Assembly (NCBI GenBank): GCA_030295235.1 | Contig: AP026139.1 | Span: 620,001-684,000, forward strand | DNA: 64,000 nucleotides | Direction of reading: 5' to 3' | DNA from: Fistulifera solaris | Taxonomy: Eukaryota > Bacillariophyta > Bacillariophyceae > Naviculales > Stauroneidaceae | In this document: piece after piece, positions 25,029 through 36,576 of the stretch | Layout of the letters: each line of letters begins with the position of its first letter | Numbering within the stretch: position 1 is the first letter of the stretch | Translations under genes and position numbers: made by a program | The notes under the pieces: model-generated | Database searches by the model: none | Told to the model about the DNA's origin: nothing | Seen by the model: only the letters and a program-made list of their open reading frames with translations

Positions 25029-27795
25029 CTATGTCCAAGACCGACGCTCTTTGCCGCATGCATCCTGGAAGGCTCGGACAACAATGCTGAATTCTTCAAA
25101 CGGCAATCCCTTACTCAACGCACTCATGAACTCAGCCTTGGGGCGTTCTGGAATACGCTCAACGCCCTGGAAAGCAGATGCAAGCCATTGTAAGAGTAAC
25201 TGTGAATCAAATAAATTAAGCTTCCACAATGTCTCGGGTATCTGGCGCTCATTGTAGGCCGGAAGATCTCCGATAACCGCCCTTGCCAAGTTATGTACAA
25301 TCATCTGGCCTTCGCGAGAAAGAGCTTTCTCTAAAGCCGCCTTGCTTTCCGGTTTGTTCTGCTCTCGAAGCGAAAGCGCATATGATATTAAATCATCGAG
25401 AAACCGAAGTGTTCCTTTATTCGCCCCTTGATGTTCCAACTGCATTCCTACAACTGCGCACTGCAATAGCGAATGCAGTAAAGGACTGATCATTAACGGG
25501 TCCGGACAGTTATTGGTTACTCTCCCCATAAGATAAAAAGAATTCCTCCACAACGTCCGGATGGTTGGTCATGTCTTCCAAATCTCTTAGAAACGAAAAG
25601 GTCGTGTTCGAGAGTGTAAATACTGTATCAAAAAGCTGCTGGGTGTAGACAGGGTTCTGGCCGTATTCAGCAACGCAAATACTGGCCAAATAAAGAAAAA
25701 GGCGATTGGCGTGATCGTTCGTAGCTGAGAACGATTGTCTGTAACAACGTATTCGCCATCGGAGAATAGGCATTGGATCCTATAGATCGGAGAGCGTGCT
25801 TATGCAAGCGGCATAGTTTCTCGGCCAACATATTGTCATCCGGGAAACGATTAAAGACGGCCTCAAGCAAGCTCCATAACGATTTCATCATTTCCAGCAT
25901 TGGGTTCGGCGTACAACTCGCTACTTTAAGAAATTGCACGACGACGGTAAGGCGGTCAATCTCCGGAATCATGTTCCTCCTTGGCGAAGCGTGCTGATCC
26001 GCCACCGCGGCACCTAAACGCATGAGAATGGGTTGTGTCAATCGCGCAACGTAGGGCGATATGTCGTGTGTCCTTGTATCGAATATTTCCCGTGACACTG
26101 CCGTGCAGGCTCCTTCTAAAACTTGAAGTTCATCAGCAAGTTGCAAGTGCCCGGCAACATCCGAATACAGCTGCAAAACTGGTTCAATTATGGCAAATCT
26201 CTGGTTCGAGCACCCACATAGCTCTTTTATCGCAACAGCCGCAGCCGGTGCACACTCTTTGTCAGATAAGCTTTGTGCTAGGAAAGGTAGCAATGGTTTC
26301 GTTAACTCAGGATGTGCCGCCAACCAAGACGCGAATTTCCCTATTATCTTGTTCGACGTGTATCGCAGTGGCCGAATATTCATTGGTAGATGCGACATCA
26401 TTTCAAAGATAAAAGGAAGAAACTCGTTCTCGTCGCTAGGAACGAATCGATGAATGGCGCATATGCATGCCAAACTCGACTCGATCCCTTGCCATTGTTG
26501 TAGATTTTGTTGAACCTGCTGTCGCAATGCGGTGCCGATTTTTGGAGCACACTGTGGCCACCCAACAAGCGACAACAATCTTCCACCGTTTCTGCCACAT
26601 AAAAACGATGCCGATTGATATCTTCCACGAGATCGTCCGCCAGTTCATCAATGTCGTCAGGAAATTTCATGAGGTGATTGACACAGACGTCAATGAGTTG
26701 CAGCATATGTGGGGTGTAAATGTCGATGAGCTCTTGTCGCCATTCAAAGGGATGAATTGCTTCCAGATCAATGACCAGTCGGTACCAGAAATTTAACGTA
26801 ATACTGGATACCTCTTGATCCGCAACCTGTGAGCACTTCAATACTCCATCCACCATGTTGCTGACCGGTTGTTCCGATAAAATAAGACTCATGTAGGATT
26901 CTCCCATTTCGGTAATGACCCGACAATAGGCTCGCTGAACGTCTTCATCAGCGGACGCCAGTGCCTCATCTAACGGAAGCTGGAACAACAGTGGCAGCAT
27001 CGCTTGCACCAAAGCCTCGTTTCCGTGCTGATGACTCGGATACATCCGCAGCACTTCGACCACAACATCCGCCGCCGCCTCCATCAACTCCGCTTGCGTC
27101 AGTGCTTGTACGGAAGCCGCCAATAGAGCCGTTTCGGCCAAGGTATCTGGTCGAATGGGAACATAATGAATCCACGTATGAAGAATCTGCAGGACATGGG
27201 TGGGTTCTTGTGTTTGCAGGAATTGAAAGAACGTCGACGACGTTGCCACCAGATGATCTCGCATCGCATATCGGTACACATCATCCACATACAGTCGCCG
27301 CGATGCACATTCTTCGGGTAACACTTGCAAGATGGTCAAAGCCAGAGGTGTGGGATTCGACAACAAGTCACTGACAATTGTACACCAATTCATTTGCACG
27401 GCAAATGCGGATACACAGAGAGCGAGTCGGGTCGTCAAGGCGTCCCCTTGTGCATGCTTTTGTAAGTGTTGCAGCAAAGAATCACGCAACGACGGTAGCG
27501 ACTCTACGGGCAGCTGATGAATATCGGTGCGGCATTTGGTGTGCAGCGTTTGTGCCGCAAAGAAGCGTTTTTGTACATCGGAGGATTCATCGTGCAACAA
27601 TTTATCACACACCATCCACGAAATTGGTCTTGACTGAAAGCTAATGAGATACCGGTCCGCTAATTGTCGTTGCGACCACCATTCTTGAGAAGATTGAGTC
27701 GAATCGGTCGAAAAAACAGCATTCAAGGCCAACTGAACGCGGCTCAGTTCTTCGTCTGCATTGTCGCTGTGAGCCGGCAGTTGCGCATGCGACAT
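25029..27795 (-). CDS. TNPO3: Transportin-3 / importin-13-like karyopherin
   Basis: Nuclear import receptor of the importin-beta superfamily; transportin-3 carries SR splicing factors. Start at 27795 (MSHAQLPAHSDNADEEL). The N-terminal importin-beta fold includes SSDVQKRFFAAQTLHTKCR; the middle has STFFQFLQTQEPTHVLQILH, MGESYMSLIL and FWYRLVIDLEAIHPFEWRQE. The C-terminal half has CSNQRFAIIEPVLQLYSDVA, RLFLYLASICVAEYG and LEDMTNHPDVVEEFF, matching transportin-3 closely in order. About 921 aa, the usual length. Three single-base breaks (near 26558-26563, 25700-25760 and 25534-25538, mostly at short homopolymers) move the reading among frames, but the protein continues without a gap. It shares a divergent promoter with the STI1 gene. 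Confidence 0.9.
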
Positions 27796-27872
27796 TCTAT
27801 TTCTCTCAATGTAGTTTGCTTCCTTCGCTCTCGCTTCTCTTGAGAGTGAATCGGAACACTGACTGATCAGGT

Positions 27873-27890
27873 GAATGAATGAATGAATGA
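27873..27890. repeat. (GAAT)4 microsatellite
   Basis: Four and a half GAAT units just upstream of the TNPO3 start. Confidence 0.9.
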
Positions 27891-28048
27891 AATGCGCATG
27901 ATGTGGTGGTGTACAAATACGATGATCGGATCTGCGCTGCCTTTTGCGAGCTTTGCATTAACTAAATGTGCGTGACAATCTGTTTACTGTTTGATCGATA
28001 ATGGAAGATTGAGTCGAGTCCTAGCGGTACGGATAAGTCCTTCTACGT

Positions 28049-28060
28049 TTCCACGTGGAA
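28049..28060. promoter_or_regulatory. G-box/E-box palindrome
   Basis: TTCCACGTGGAA, a perfect 12-bp palindrome with the bHLH/bZIP core CACGTG, about 130 bp upstream of the STI1 start within the divergent promoter. Binding is inference. Confidence 0.4.
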
Positions 28061-28186
28061 TGACCTAGGCCGCGCACCGCATCGCGCAACTTTCACGAGG
28101 ATCGATCTTCCCTCCGTCGCCGCGGCGCTTGCTTCTCATTTTCATCAAGAAGACTTTTTTTTATTATTACAAGTACAGACGCGACC

Positions 28187-29927
28187 ATGACGACCGCGGA
28201 AGAGGTAAGGAACGCATTTGCATTCGATCCAGATAACCGTTTACACACACACACACACATAAACTCACTGTACTCTCATATTAGCACAAAGCGCTAGGCA
28301 ATACGGCCCTACAGGCAGGCAACTTTACGAAAGCCATTGAGGAATACTCGGCCGCGATTCGACTCGACGGTACCAATCACGTTTACTACAGCAACCGCAG
28401 CGCTGCTTATCTTTCAAAGGATGATGCTCCCAATGCTTTGGAGGACGCGAATGCATGTATTGCTTTGAATCCGACCTTTGTCAAAGGATATTCTCGGAAA
28501 GGAGCGGCTCTGCATGCTTTGAAGCGTTACAATGATGCGATTGCGGCATTCGAGGAAGGGTTGAAGATAGCCCCGGGTGATGCAGCATTAATCAAAGGAC
28601 TCGAATCGGTCAAGCAAGAACAGAAAGGAGGACCCGGGCCTGTTTCGGGTTTATTCGGCCCGGAAATGATGTCAAACATGGCTCGTGATCCTCGATTGGC
28701 GGTCATGTTGCAAGATCCGGACATCCAAGCCAAAATTCGTCTCGTTCAGTCCAATCCGGAAATGTTGCAGAGTATTTTGCAGGATCCCAAAATGATGAAA
28801 CTCTTTTCACTCATGATGGTGGCTCCAGAAGAGGAGGAAGAAAAACCAGCCGCACGTGCTCCGGCTCCAGCACCGGTCCCGGAACCCGAACCGGAAGAAG
28901 ATTGGTCTCAGCTTTCCCCGGAGGAACGCGCCGAGAAAGAGAAACAAAAGGCAGCGAATGAAATGAAAAAGAAAGGAAATGACTTGTACAAAGACAAGAA
29001 ATTTGACGAGGCCTTGGCGGCGTATGATCAAGCCATTGCGATTGACCCAACGAACATGGCGTTTCATTCTAACAAGGCGGCGGTGTATTTGACCAGTAAG
29101 CAATACGACGAATGCATCGAGGCGTGCATGAAAGCGGTCGAAGTGGGAAAAGAAAATCGTGCGTCCTTTGAGGATCGCGCAAAGCTTACGCTCGGGCGGC
29201 CAAGGCGTATCAGAAGAAGGGAGATTTGGAGAAAGCGATTGAAATGTGCAATGAAGCCCAGTTAGAGTCGTACGATTCAGCTACACAGCGACTGTTGAAA
29301 ACGTTGGAATTGGAGAAGAAAAAGGCAGACACATTGGCGTACCAAGATGACGCGAAGGCCGAAGAAGCCAAACAAAAAGGAAACGATTTCTTTCGCGCGC
29401 AGCAGTGGCCCCAAGCCGTGGAGCAGTACGAAGAGGCTGTTAAACGAGCTCCCAAAAATGCAGCCATCCGTAACAACTTGGCGGCAGCCCTTTGTAAAAT
29501 CATGGATTTCAATGGAGCCATCCGACAAATTGAAGAGGCTCTGGCGCTTGATCCAAAGTACGTCAAAGCCTATGCTCGCAAGGGCGATATTGAGATGTAT
29601 CGGAAGGAATTCCACAAAGCAATGGACTCGTACAACAAGGGACTTTCTATAGAACCCGACAACAAAGCCTGCTTGGAAGGACTCAGCAAATGTAGAACAG
29701 CCATTCAAATGGGCCGACGCAATATGACGGCGGAAGAGAAGCAAGAGCAAGCGGCGCACGCCATGGCGGATCCAGAGATCCAATCCATTGTTTCAGATCC
29801 TATTGTGCAGCAAGTACTGCGAGACCTGCAGGAAAACCCGGCGTCCATACAACAAGTCATGCAGGATGCCAATATGAGAAGCAAGATCGAGAAGCTTATC
29901 GCGTCTGGTATCATCGAGACTGCTTAG
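28187..29927 (+). CDS. STI1: STI1 / HOP, Hsp70-Hsp90 organising co-chaperone
   Basis: Bridges Hsp70 and Hsp90 during client transfer in the cytosol. Exon 1 is only 18 nt (28187-28204, MTTAEE); an 80-nt intron carries an (AC)8 run; exon 2 starts HKALGNTALQAGNFTKAIEE. Domain order is canonical: TPR1 (YYSNRSAAYLSKDDAPNALE), a DP/STI1 motif block (DPRLAVMLQDPDIQAKI, NPEMLQSILQDPKMMKLF), a charged linker, TPR2A (KGNDLYKDKKFDEALAAYDQ), TPR2B (AKQKGNDFFRAQQWPQAVEQ) and a second DP block (VLRDLQENPASIQQVMQDAN). 553 aa, as usual for the family. One missing base near 29181-29184 lies inside TPR2A, where the other frame continues YARAAKAYQKKGDLEKAIEM. Confidence 0.96.
28243..28258. repeat. (AC)8 microsatellite
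   Basis: Eight AC units inside intron 1 of the STI1 gene. Confidence 0.9.
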
Positions 29928-31020
29928 GAGAGTAGACAACGCACGAACATGCGCACAAAAAGTAGAGATAGTAGCATCAACATACCTGGTAGTAATGTGA
30001 ATTGGTCAGCCATTCCAAACTTACTTTATCAATCTGTGCAAAGGAAAAGATACCGGAAAGCAATCTACCATAGACTCCGTTTCGCGCGTCGGGCAAAGAA
30101 AGCGACACAAATCAATAGCATAGACTACCTCGCAACCTCCAATAAACTCATTGTGTGGGTCTCTAGAATGTGGACGCTCGCTCAAAGCTTACGGAATGAT
30201 GCAATGTACACGAATGAAGGAAGAAAGGATAGGGAATATGTGCTATCTCTTAACTGTGCGATGCTAGTTTAGGTCACAAACGTAAGGCGAAAGTCAAAGT
30301 ACACTATAATTATTCCTCAGCGCCGAAGAGTGACGCCAGTCATTCCGCAAGTGAAAGATTCTTGTTCACATCATCCTAGACGTAGAGATCCTAGAGAGTC
30401 TACTATTTCAAGCAGCTGCAAGTATTTTAACCTTGGACTAGAACATTTCCTCCTCGGAGCATTTCATAAGAGATTTTATTGGTAGTCAGTAGTCAGCTTT
30501 GATCAAGAAATCAGGACGCGTCGTCTTCCTGTTGAATGTTTGTGAAAGCCGCCTTAGAAAGTGACGTCACTTTTACTGTACAGCAATGACAAAGAGAACT
30601 TGAGTACCGGTTTGGACCATAGGGGAAATGGGAACTCGAAAGAACGTCAAGAGTCAAGAGTTCTAATCACGCCGTTAAGAAGAGGATGTGACGTAGGTCT
30701 GGTTTCTGTAGAAGATACCATTTTCATATGCGTACGTATGTACTCAATTTAGACAGTCGCTGCATGACATCTGACAACGTGTGACACCGCACACTACAAT
30801 GCGGCTGATACTGCTTTGCTATGGGTCCTCCGAAAAACAACAAGCAAACGACTGGCTTGGGCCGGGCGATATTTGCACGTGTTCAAAGGACCCCCATTTT
30901 GCTCCTTTACTTGTATTTTTGAGAACATGCTTTCTATTCGAGGGAGAGAGGCAACAAGGATGATAGCTATTTCGTGGTTTCCAGCATAAACTAAAAAATA
31001 TCAGATGCTACCTTTTTAAA
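29928..31020. other. Intergenic, upstream of ankyrin-like gene
   Basis: Longest spacer in the window, about 1.1 kb. Holds the 16-bp CRE palindrome at 30558-30573. I see no coding sequence that I can support. Confidence 0.55.
30558..30573. promoter_or_regulatory. 16-bp CRE palindrome
   Basis: AAAGTGACGTCACTTT is perfectly palindromic and contains the full CRE octamer TGACGTCA. It lies about 450 bp upstream of the ankyrin-like gene. CRE-type bZIP regulation is known in diatoms for CO2/cAMP response; its use here is inference. Confidence 0.5.
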
Positions 31021-33070
31021 ATGAAGCGACCCAGTGAAGAGGATTCGAATGACAGCTGCTCACGAAAAGAGGAAAAAACGGAGTCTCTTGTTGACTTGTT
31101 GAGTCAAGGCAGATGGGATGATGCATTACAAAATATTCGATCCAACCCATCTTCCCTCGAGAATACCCCGGATCCAACGCCTTTGGCACTAGCATGTCGA
31201 TCGGGAGCTCCTTACGAATGTATTTCTGCTTTGCTGGAAGCTTGTCCGAAACATCTTCGACGAGTGTTAGACTCGAGAGGAACTCCTTTGCACGAAGCAA
31301 TAGTTTGCGAAAATACCGAGACGTCCGTGATCGAGCTTTTACTCCGAAAGGACGAAGAAATGGAAGGTGATCGATCAACTTTGCTGCAAGATGTTGACGG
31401 ATTTACTCCTCTTCACTTGCTGATTCGGAGGCGTTTTCAGACACACATACTGCAAGAGGGTACCAATTTATTGCAGATCTTGGAGTTGTTAGTTCGCTCA
31501 TGCCCGGACGCTGTCATCGTTCCTGACAGAGGAGAGTATGAAGAGCCTCCTCTTGTTTATGCGATCAAAGCGAACGTTTACGCTCCAGTTTTGGGTTTCG
31601 AGGATGATAATCGCGTTGAACGACAAATTTACGAGATGGTTGACTGTATGTTGCGATACAACCCAGCTGCCGCTGGCCGTGTGTTTACAGGCTTTCGTGG
31701 ACAGGTGAGTTTCGAGAAAGCTCTTGAGGACTTCCTTTGGTCGTCAATCTAAACAATTTTGTCTGCTCTCCAGTACACTGCTCTTCACTCGGCTGTCTTT
31801 CACGGGCGCTGCACTGATACGATAGAGCTCATACTACGTGCTGAAGCTGCTTCTCTCACTTCACCCAATCAACGAAGGGCTGCTTTGTTGCAAAACACTC
31901 AAGGAGAAATCCCCTTACACTTTTGCGCGATGCGCAGCGAGCGGCCAAGAACGGTTGCAGTTATAGCCGATGCTGCTCCGGAAGGCGTACTCAAAAAGGA
32001 TTCCTCTGGTCTGACGCCACTTCATTGGCTGTGGATTCGATTTGTCAGCACTTTGCTGACCTTGGAAAACGGAGGTCGCGGTACGAATGTTACGATTGCA
32101 TTACCTTCGAGGCGTCCGCTGCCGCTTGTAGAGATCAGCCGTTACGCGGAGTTTGCAACCCTTGAGCAAGGAAATTTCGATGCGGACTCGCAGCTCATCA
32201 AGCGAATGGACCCATCAATTGATTTTTCTTCGCATGCGCCACATTCCGATAGAAATACTGGCTGATTCGGACTGCCTGAGGAGGGCTAGCCGTTCGGTTG
32301 AATTGCTACGCCGAATACGTGAACAACACCTTGAAGCTATCCGTACAAATAGTGATGAAATGAAAGAGTGGACAAGAGAGGAAGTTGTAACGGCATTCTT
32401 CTGGTCGAAGGTTATATCGCTTTTACAAAGTGCCAACAAGGCTGCTGGTGTCCCTTTCGTCGGAGAGAGAAATCTTCTGCATATTGCTCTTAGTAGCAAG
32501 TGCTGCCCATCGTGGATATGCTACATGGTGGCGCAAATGTATCCTGAAGAGTGGATGCTGAAGGATGGCAAAGGGAGGCTTCCTTTGCATTGTGCTGCTG
32601 GTCGGTCATGGGATCGCTGGGACTGGCCATGTCCAGAGCCGTTGGGCGATGCCACTGCCACGAAATTGTTGTTGTACGACTCACTCCGCATAATGAAATG
32701 GGCACTCGATTTGACACCGCCAGAAGTATTGCACATTGTCGACAATGATAGCAGATTAGTGCTTCACCACGTAATCAACACGTTTGTCACTGCGAGCGCA
32801 CTGATAAGTAGACCAATGCAAGATGATCCCTTTGACGATATGCTATTGCTGATCAGAAACATTGTACGCTTGAATCCTGATGCACTTCACTGCCGGGACG
32901 GAGTGACAATGCTGTATCCATTTCAACAAGCAGCAACAAGAACAACAGCAGCGGTATCCCATCATTCTCAGCACGCGAGCATACTTCGTTCCGATCTCCT
33001 TTCGGTCAGCTTAGCGTACGAGTTACTCAGAGAAAGCCCCACTATCCTTGAAATTGCTCGGGGACATTAG
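31021..33070 (+). CDS. Ankyrin-repeat-like protein
   Basis: Divergent ankyrin-type repeats of the kind common in diatom genomes: DPTPLALACRSGAPYECISA, SRGTPLHEAIVCEN, VDGFTPLHLLIRR, YTALHSAVFHGRCTDTI, GEIPLHFCAMRSERPRT, SSGLTPLHWLWIRFV and, further on, GRLPLHCAAGRSWDR. Exon 1 (31021-31704) and exon 2 (31774-33070) flank a 69-nt intron. The frame changes at a T run at 32222-32228 (one extra T), after which the protein continues LRMRHIPIEILADSD. Total about 659 aa. No enzymatic domain, signal peptide or membrane helix is evident. Ankyrin repeats bind protein partners; the partner is unknown. Confidence 0.8.
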
Positions 33071-33264
33071 ACATTAACTCATTGCTTTTCCCAAGAGCTG
33101 AATTACATTTGACTGTAAAACTTTGAGATGAAGCATGAAAGCCTGTACATTATCACATGAAAGATCTCGATTCGTTGCGGCTAATAGGGTAACCCCACTT
33201 CATATACATATAGACAACCTTTTGATCGGTTTGGAAAGAAATGTCTGTGGTAGCATTGTATCTA

Positions 33265-34547
33265 TCAAAACCGTTCCGGGGAACAAAACTCGAACTGCCA
33301 TGCATCCAGGTTGTTATCAAGAGCAAAGTCGGCCATCATTGCTCCAAGAGCCGGGGTCATTTTGAAGCTACAAAAAGTGAGCAATCGTTTGATGCGAGAT
33401 CCGTTGGACTACACACATTGCATCTGCTTACCCATGGCCCGATAATCCAGCAACGCCAAACACTCTCGAACTTTCTCGGAGAGGTCCAATCAGATAGTTA
33501 GAGTCAGGTGTCATCGTATACAAGCATGGTAGTATTTTTCTGAACACTGTCCCTCGATAGCCCAAGAGAGACTGGTTGTATGATAACAAAGAAGCCGACA
33601 CCATTTCTTGCATTTCTAAGCCAGACACGTCGATGGGATTATTACTAGCGCCCTGCAAAATATCTTCTCTGCCGTGTACTCCAACTTTGAGCCACTGTTT
33701 GTGCTTTGTGGTCGTCCGAGTCGCAAGGCAACCCGTAAAGTGGAAAAGGCCATGCCGGCGTATCCATCACCCACGTTGGCATGTTTTGATATCCATAAAG
33801 ATTAGGGTCAGTTGCGCTCGATACGTCAATCCATGCGGATAGCTGTCGAAGAACTCTTAGATATGGAGACCATGATGGCAAAAGTTGCCCAGCCCAGCCA
33901 CCCGCGCTTATCAGCAAAGCCTTTGTCTGAATAACTTCGTTCTCTCCGTCACCCAATCTCAGCACGATCTCCACGTAGGATCCCAGTTCTTGATACGAAA
34001 CAACAGTGGTTTCTTCTCTGATCGTTGTTTGACTGTGCTGTTCGGCCTCTTTCAATGCTGCATCGATTATGAGTTCTGGCCTCAAGATGCCACCTCCGGG
34101 CTCATACAAGCCGACCAAAGGATGATGACTTAAGGTTGTATCATCGAAATTGAATTGCGGAAAACGATCTCGGAGGTTTGGGTTGCTCATGTATTCAACT
34201 GGTATTCCGTACTTTTCTGCAGAATCGCAAGACGCTTGCAGCCGCGGAGGCAGCGATCCATCGAAATTTCCTGGTGCCATTAACAGGGTTCCACACTCCT
34301 GCATAAGGGAAGTACTGCAAAACTTTTCCAGTTGCTGAAACTGCTGGATGGAATACTCAATCCATGGTACGTAGCTAGGATGTTCATAATAAGCGCGTCG
34401 GTAGATCCTTGTGTTGCCGTGTGAGCTGCCCCGAGTATGGCCTCTTGAGAATCTTTCGATTCCCAACGATCGCGCTCCACCTTTAGCAAGTGCCCGCAAG
34501 GCGAAGGAGCCTACTCCTCCCAGTCCGACAACCACTGCATCATACAT
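33265..34547 (-). CDS. Monomeric sarcosine-oxidase-like FAD oxidoreductase
   Basis: FAD-dependent amine oxidase of the DAO/MSOX family (sarcosine, pipecolate or fructosyl-amino acids as possible substrates). Start at 34547: MYDAVVVGLGGVGSFALRAL has the dinucleotide-binding GxGxxG. Then come RGSSHGNTRIYRRAYYEHPS (flavin contact block), LYEPGGGILRPELIIDAAL and KALLISAGGWAGQLLPSW. The C-terminal part has CLYTMTPDSNYLIGP and GVAGLSGHG, then a 64-nt intron (33368-33431) and the last exon FKMTPALGAMMADFALDNNL. GLSGHGFKM across the junction is the family end signature. One extra base in the region 33690-33720 (probably an A run) shifts the frame once. About 405 aa, normal length. Confidence 0.88.
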
Positions 34548-34742
34548 TGCTTCTTCTTGCGTTCTGTTTTTGCTTTTCAAGAAGAATGAGCCACGAAAGA
34601 CAAGCCAACACAGAACGCGCGAAATGTGTGACACGCACCAGGCTCCAGAACCGAGTCATTTTCGTCTATGCATCCGGTTTTGAAAAGTCATTTTACCGTA
34701 TCTACGAAACAACGTGACCGGGCAGTTTAAGATATCTCAGAC

Positions 34743-35984
34743 TCAGAATGGCAAACCCTTTTGGGCGCAACTATATTTATTATTGGTTAAAAGACTTCGT
34801 TGCTTCGTGCTAGCATCGTGTAGCTTGATAAGAGCCTCTTTGATTTCTTTCATGTGAGGTCTATCGGCTAGTGATTCTGCCCAGCCACGTTTGAGGACAC
34901 GGCGCAAAATCGTTGGCCATGACCTCGGGATCGTAGGTCGTTCCCCCAGTACAGCCACACATTCTTTCACTTGTGGACCCGCTAAGCCGTCATAAGGCTT
35001 GCATAAAGCCATTAGCTCCCACAAAACGACGGCGTAAGAGAAAACATCGCACTTAACATTGTAGGGATGCTTGCGAATCACCTCCACCGCCATATACCTC
35101 GCAGTCCCTGTATTTCCGGCTAAATTGAATGTCGAGTCAAGATTGCTCCCTGCCGGAAGTTCGACCGCTAAGCCGAAATCGAAGATCTTCAAAGTTCCGT
35201 GGCAATCGTAGCCGACGTTGCCAGGCTTCAAATCGCGGTAAATGATCCTGTTTTCGTGGAGATATTCCAGTGCGGCAGCAATGTCGATTGCGCTTTGTAA
35301 GCGTTCTGAAAATAATTGCATTCGAACGGTAGCACGATTTGCTTTTAACATGGAACCTTTGCTCTCCTTGGACCGTTCTCGCCATGAGGCTATCTTTTTG
35401 CTCAAGGTCTCTTGTAGTTTATCAAAGACCAAAAAGAAACCGTCGGCCCGTCCGGTCTCGGCAAATCCGGCTACTCCCGCAGCAGACCATCCTCTTAATT
35501 CAATGACGTGTTCATGCTTGAGTGCCGACAGAAAATGAGCTTCCATTACTAAATCCTTGGCACCCACAACTAGTTTCTTAGGCTCCAAGGCCAACTTTGG
35601 GTTGAGATGTTTGATAATGTACGTCCTGTCTTTGTTGTCTCCGGCAGTTAACTCATTATCGTTGCGAAATGCCATGATCTCAAAGACATGCGAAAAACCT
35701 CCGTAGGCAATCATTTCACCCACGTGAAGTTCCTCTCGTTCAAAGCGAGGCAAGTCATAGAGTCTACAGTTCGTCTGAACAAAGTGCGATTGTGCTAAAA
35801 CCTGCCCCACTCGCATTTCTGTTCGTTGTACTAAGCGTTCCGCAACATCGTCCGGTAGGCATAGCTCATCGTAGCTATCGTCGACACCTGACATTCCCTT
35901 GCTATCTTGTGAATGTGCCGTAAGTGTCTCAAGTTGATTTACATTTAACTGTGACCGTCTAACAAGAACAGGTGACAAGGGCAT
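34743..35984 (-). CDS. Protein kinase, TKL-like, tandem copy A
   Basis: Single-exon kinase of 413 aa. An N-terminal region of about 80 residues (ending LPRFEREELHVGEMI) precedes the kinase domain. Visible motifs are a G-loop AYGGFSHVFEI, TYIIKHL (candidate catalytic Lys), EHVIELRGWSAAGV, the catalytic loop IIYRDLKPGNVGYD (Tyr in place of His of HRD), IFDFGLAVEL (DFG), TGTARYMAVEVIRKHPY (activation/APE region with VEV) and DVFSYAVVLWELMAL. Asp, Lys and Asn of the catalytic loop are kept, so it may be active. It is clearly related to the next gene upstream (36577-37894), which has the same order and many identical blocks, i.e. a tandem duplication. Substrates unknown. Confidence 0.9.
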   Translation of the reverse strand: MPLSPVLVRRSQLNVNQLETLTAHSQDSKGMSGVDDSYDELCLPDDVAERLVQRTEMRVGQVLAQSHFVQTNCRLYDLPRFEREELHVGEMIAYGGFSHVFEIMAFRNDNELTAGDNKDRTYIIKHLNPKLALEPKKLVVGAKDLVMEAHFLSALKHEHVIELRGWSAAGVAGFAETGRADGFFLVFDKLQETLSKKIASWRERSKESKGSMLKANRATVRMQLFSERLQSAIDIAAALEYLHENRIIYRDLKPGNVGYDCHGTLKIFDFGLAVELPAGSNLDSTFNLAGNTGTARYMAVEVIRKHPYNVKCDVFSYAVVLWELMALCKPYDGLAGPQVKECVAVLGERPTIPRSWPTILRRVLKRGWAESLADRPHMKEIKEALIKLHDASTKQRSLLTNNKYSCAQKGLPF

Positions 35985-36576
35985 GCTGAATACAACACGC
36001 TGGTAAGATTGCGCTAAGAAATACTTTGAAGGAATGAATTAACGAACGTCTCTGTTGGTTAGTAAAGTCTCTTGAAGCTGTTTGCTTTACGTGAAGATGG
36101 AGTTGCCCCTCGTTATATCGGTCACCGTCAAATTGGCACCCCGAAGCCTGCATGCATGCCGGCATGCGGGTACCAGGTATACGGCGTTTTACCACAGAAA
36201 ATTTTTGCCCAAAAATCAGAGTGACTATTTTTGGCATCGAAACGCGTACTCAATGTACATCAACTTCTACAGTATTGATCCCAACGCGGTCACAATTCTT
36301 ACAAAGGCTCACAATTGTTCGACCGCTTCTTTCAAACTCCACGCAGAAACCCCGTCGCTTCTATAGATATTATAGTACAGCAAAAGCTCCGCCTCTTTAG
36401 TCCCAATTTTCGGTCCCGAATTCCTTTCCTAATCACCTGTAAAACATAGCTCCGAGTTAAGAAGGTCGTTTGCAACCTACCGGGCACCGAAAGTAAAAAT
36501 GACGAACATATGGCGAGCAAATCAAACGAATTTACAATCCTAACTCGTCGAAAAGAGTCCTTTAAACATAGCTACT
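35985..36576. other. Intergenic between the tandem kinases
   Basis: Promoter side of copy A. Contains the 14-bp perfect palindrome GCATGCCGGCATGC at 36154-36167. No gene. Confidence 0.6.
36154..36167. repeat. 14-bp perfect palindrome
   Basis: GCATGCCGGCATGC, preceded by another CATGCATG, about 170 bp upstream of kinase copy A. Possible dimeric-factor site; unproven. Confidence 0.5.

Larger units (their letters stand above)
27796..28186. other. Divergent promoter region TNPO3 / STI1
   Basis: Contains a (GAAT)n run at 27873-27890 and a perfect 12-bp palindrome with a CACGTG core at 28049-28060. No gene. Confidence 0.6.
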
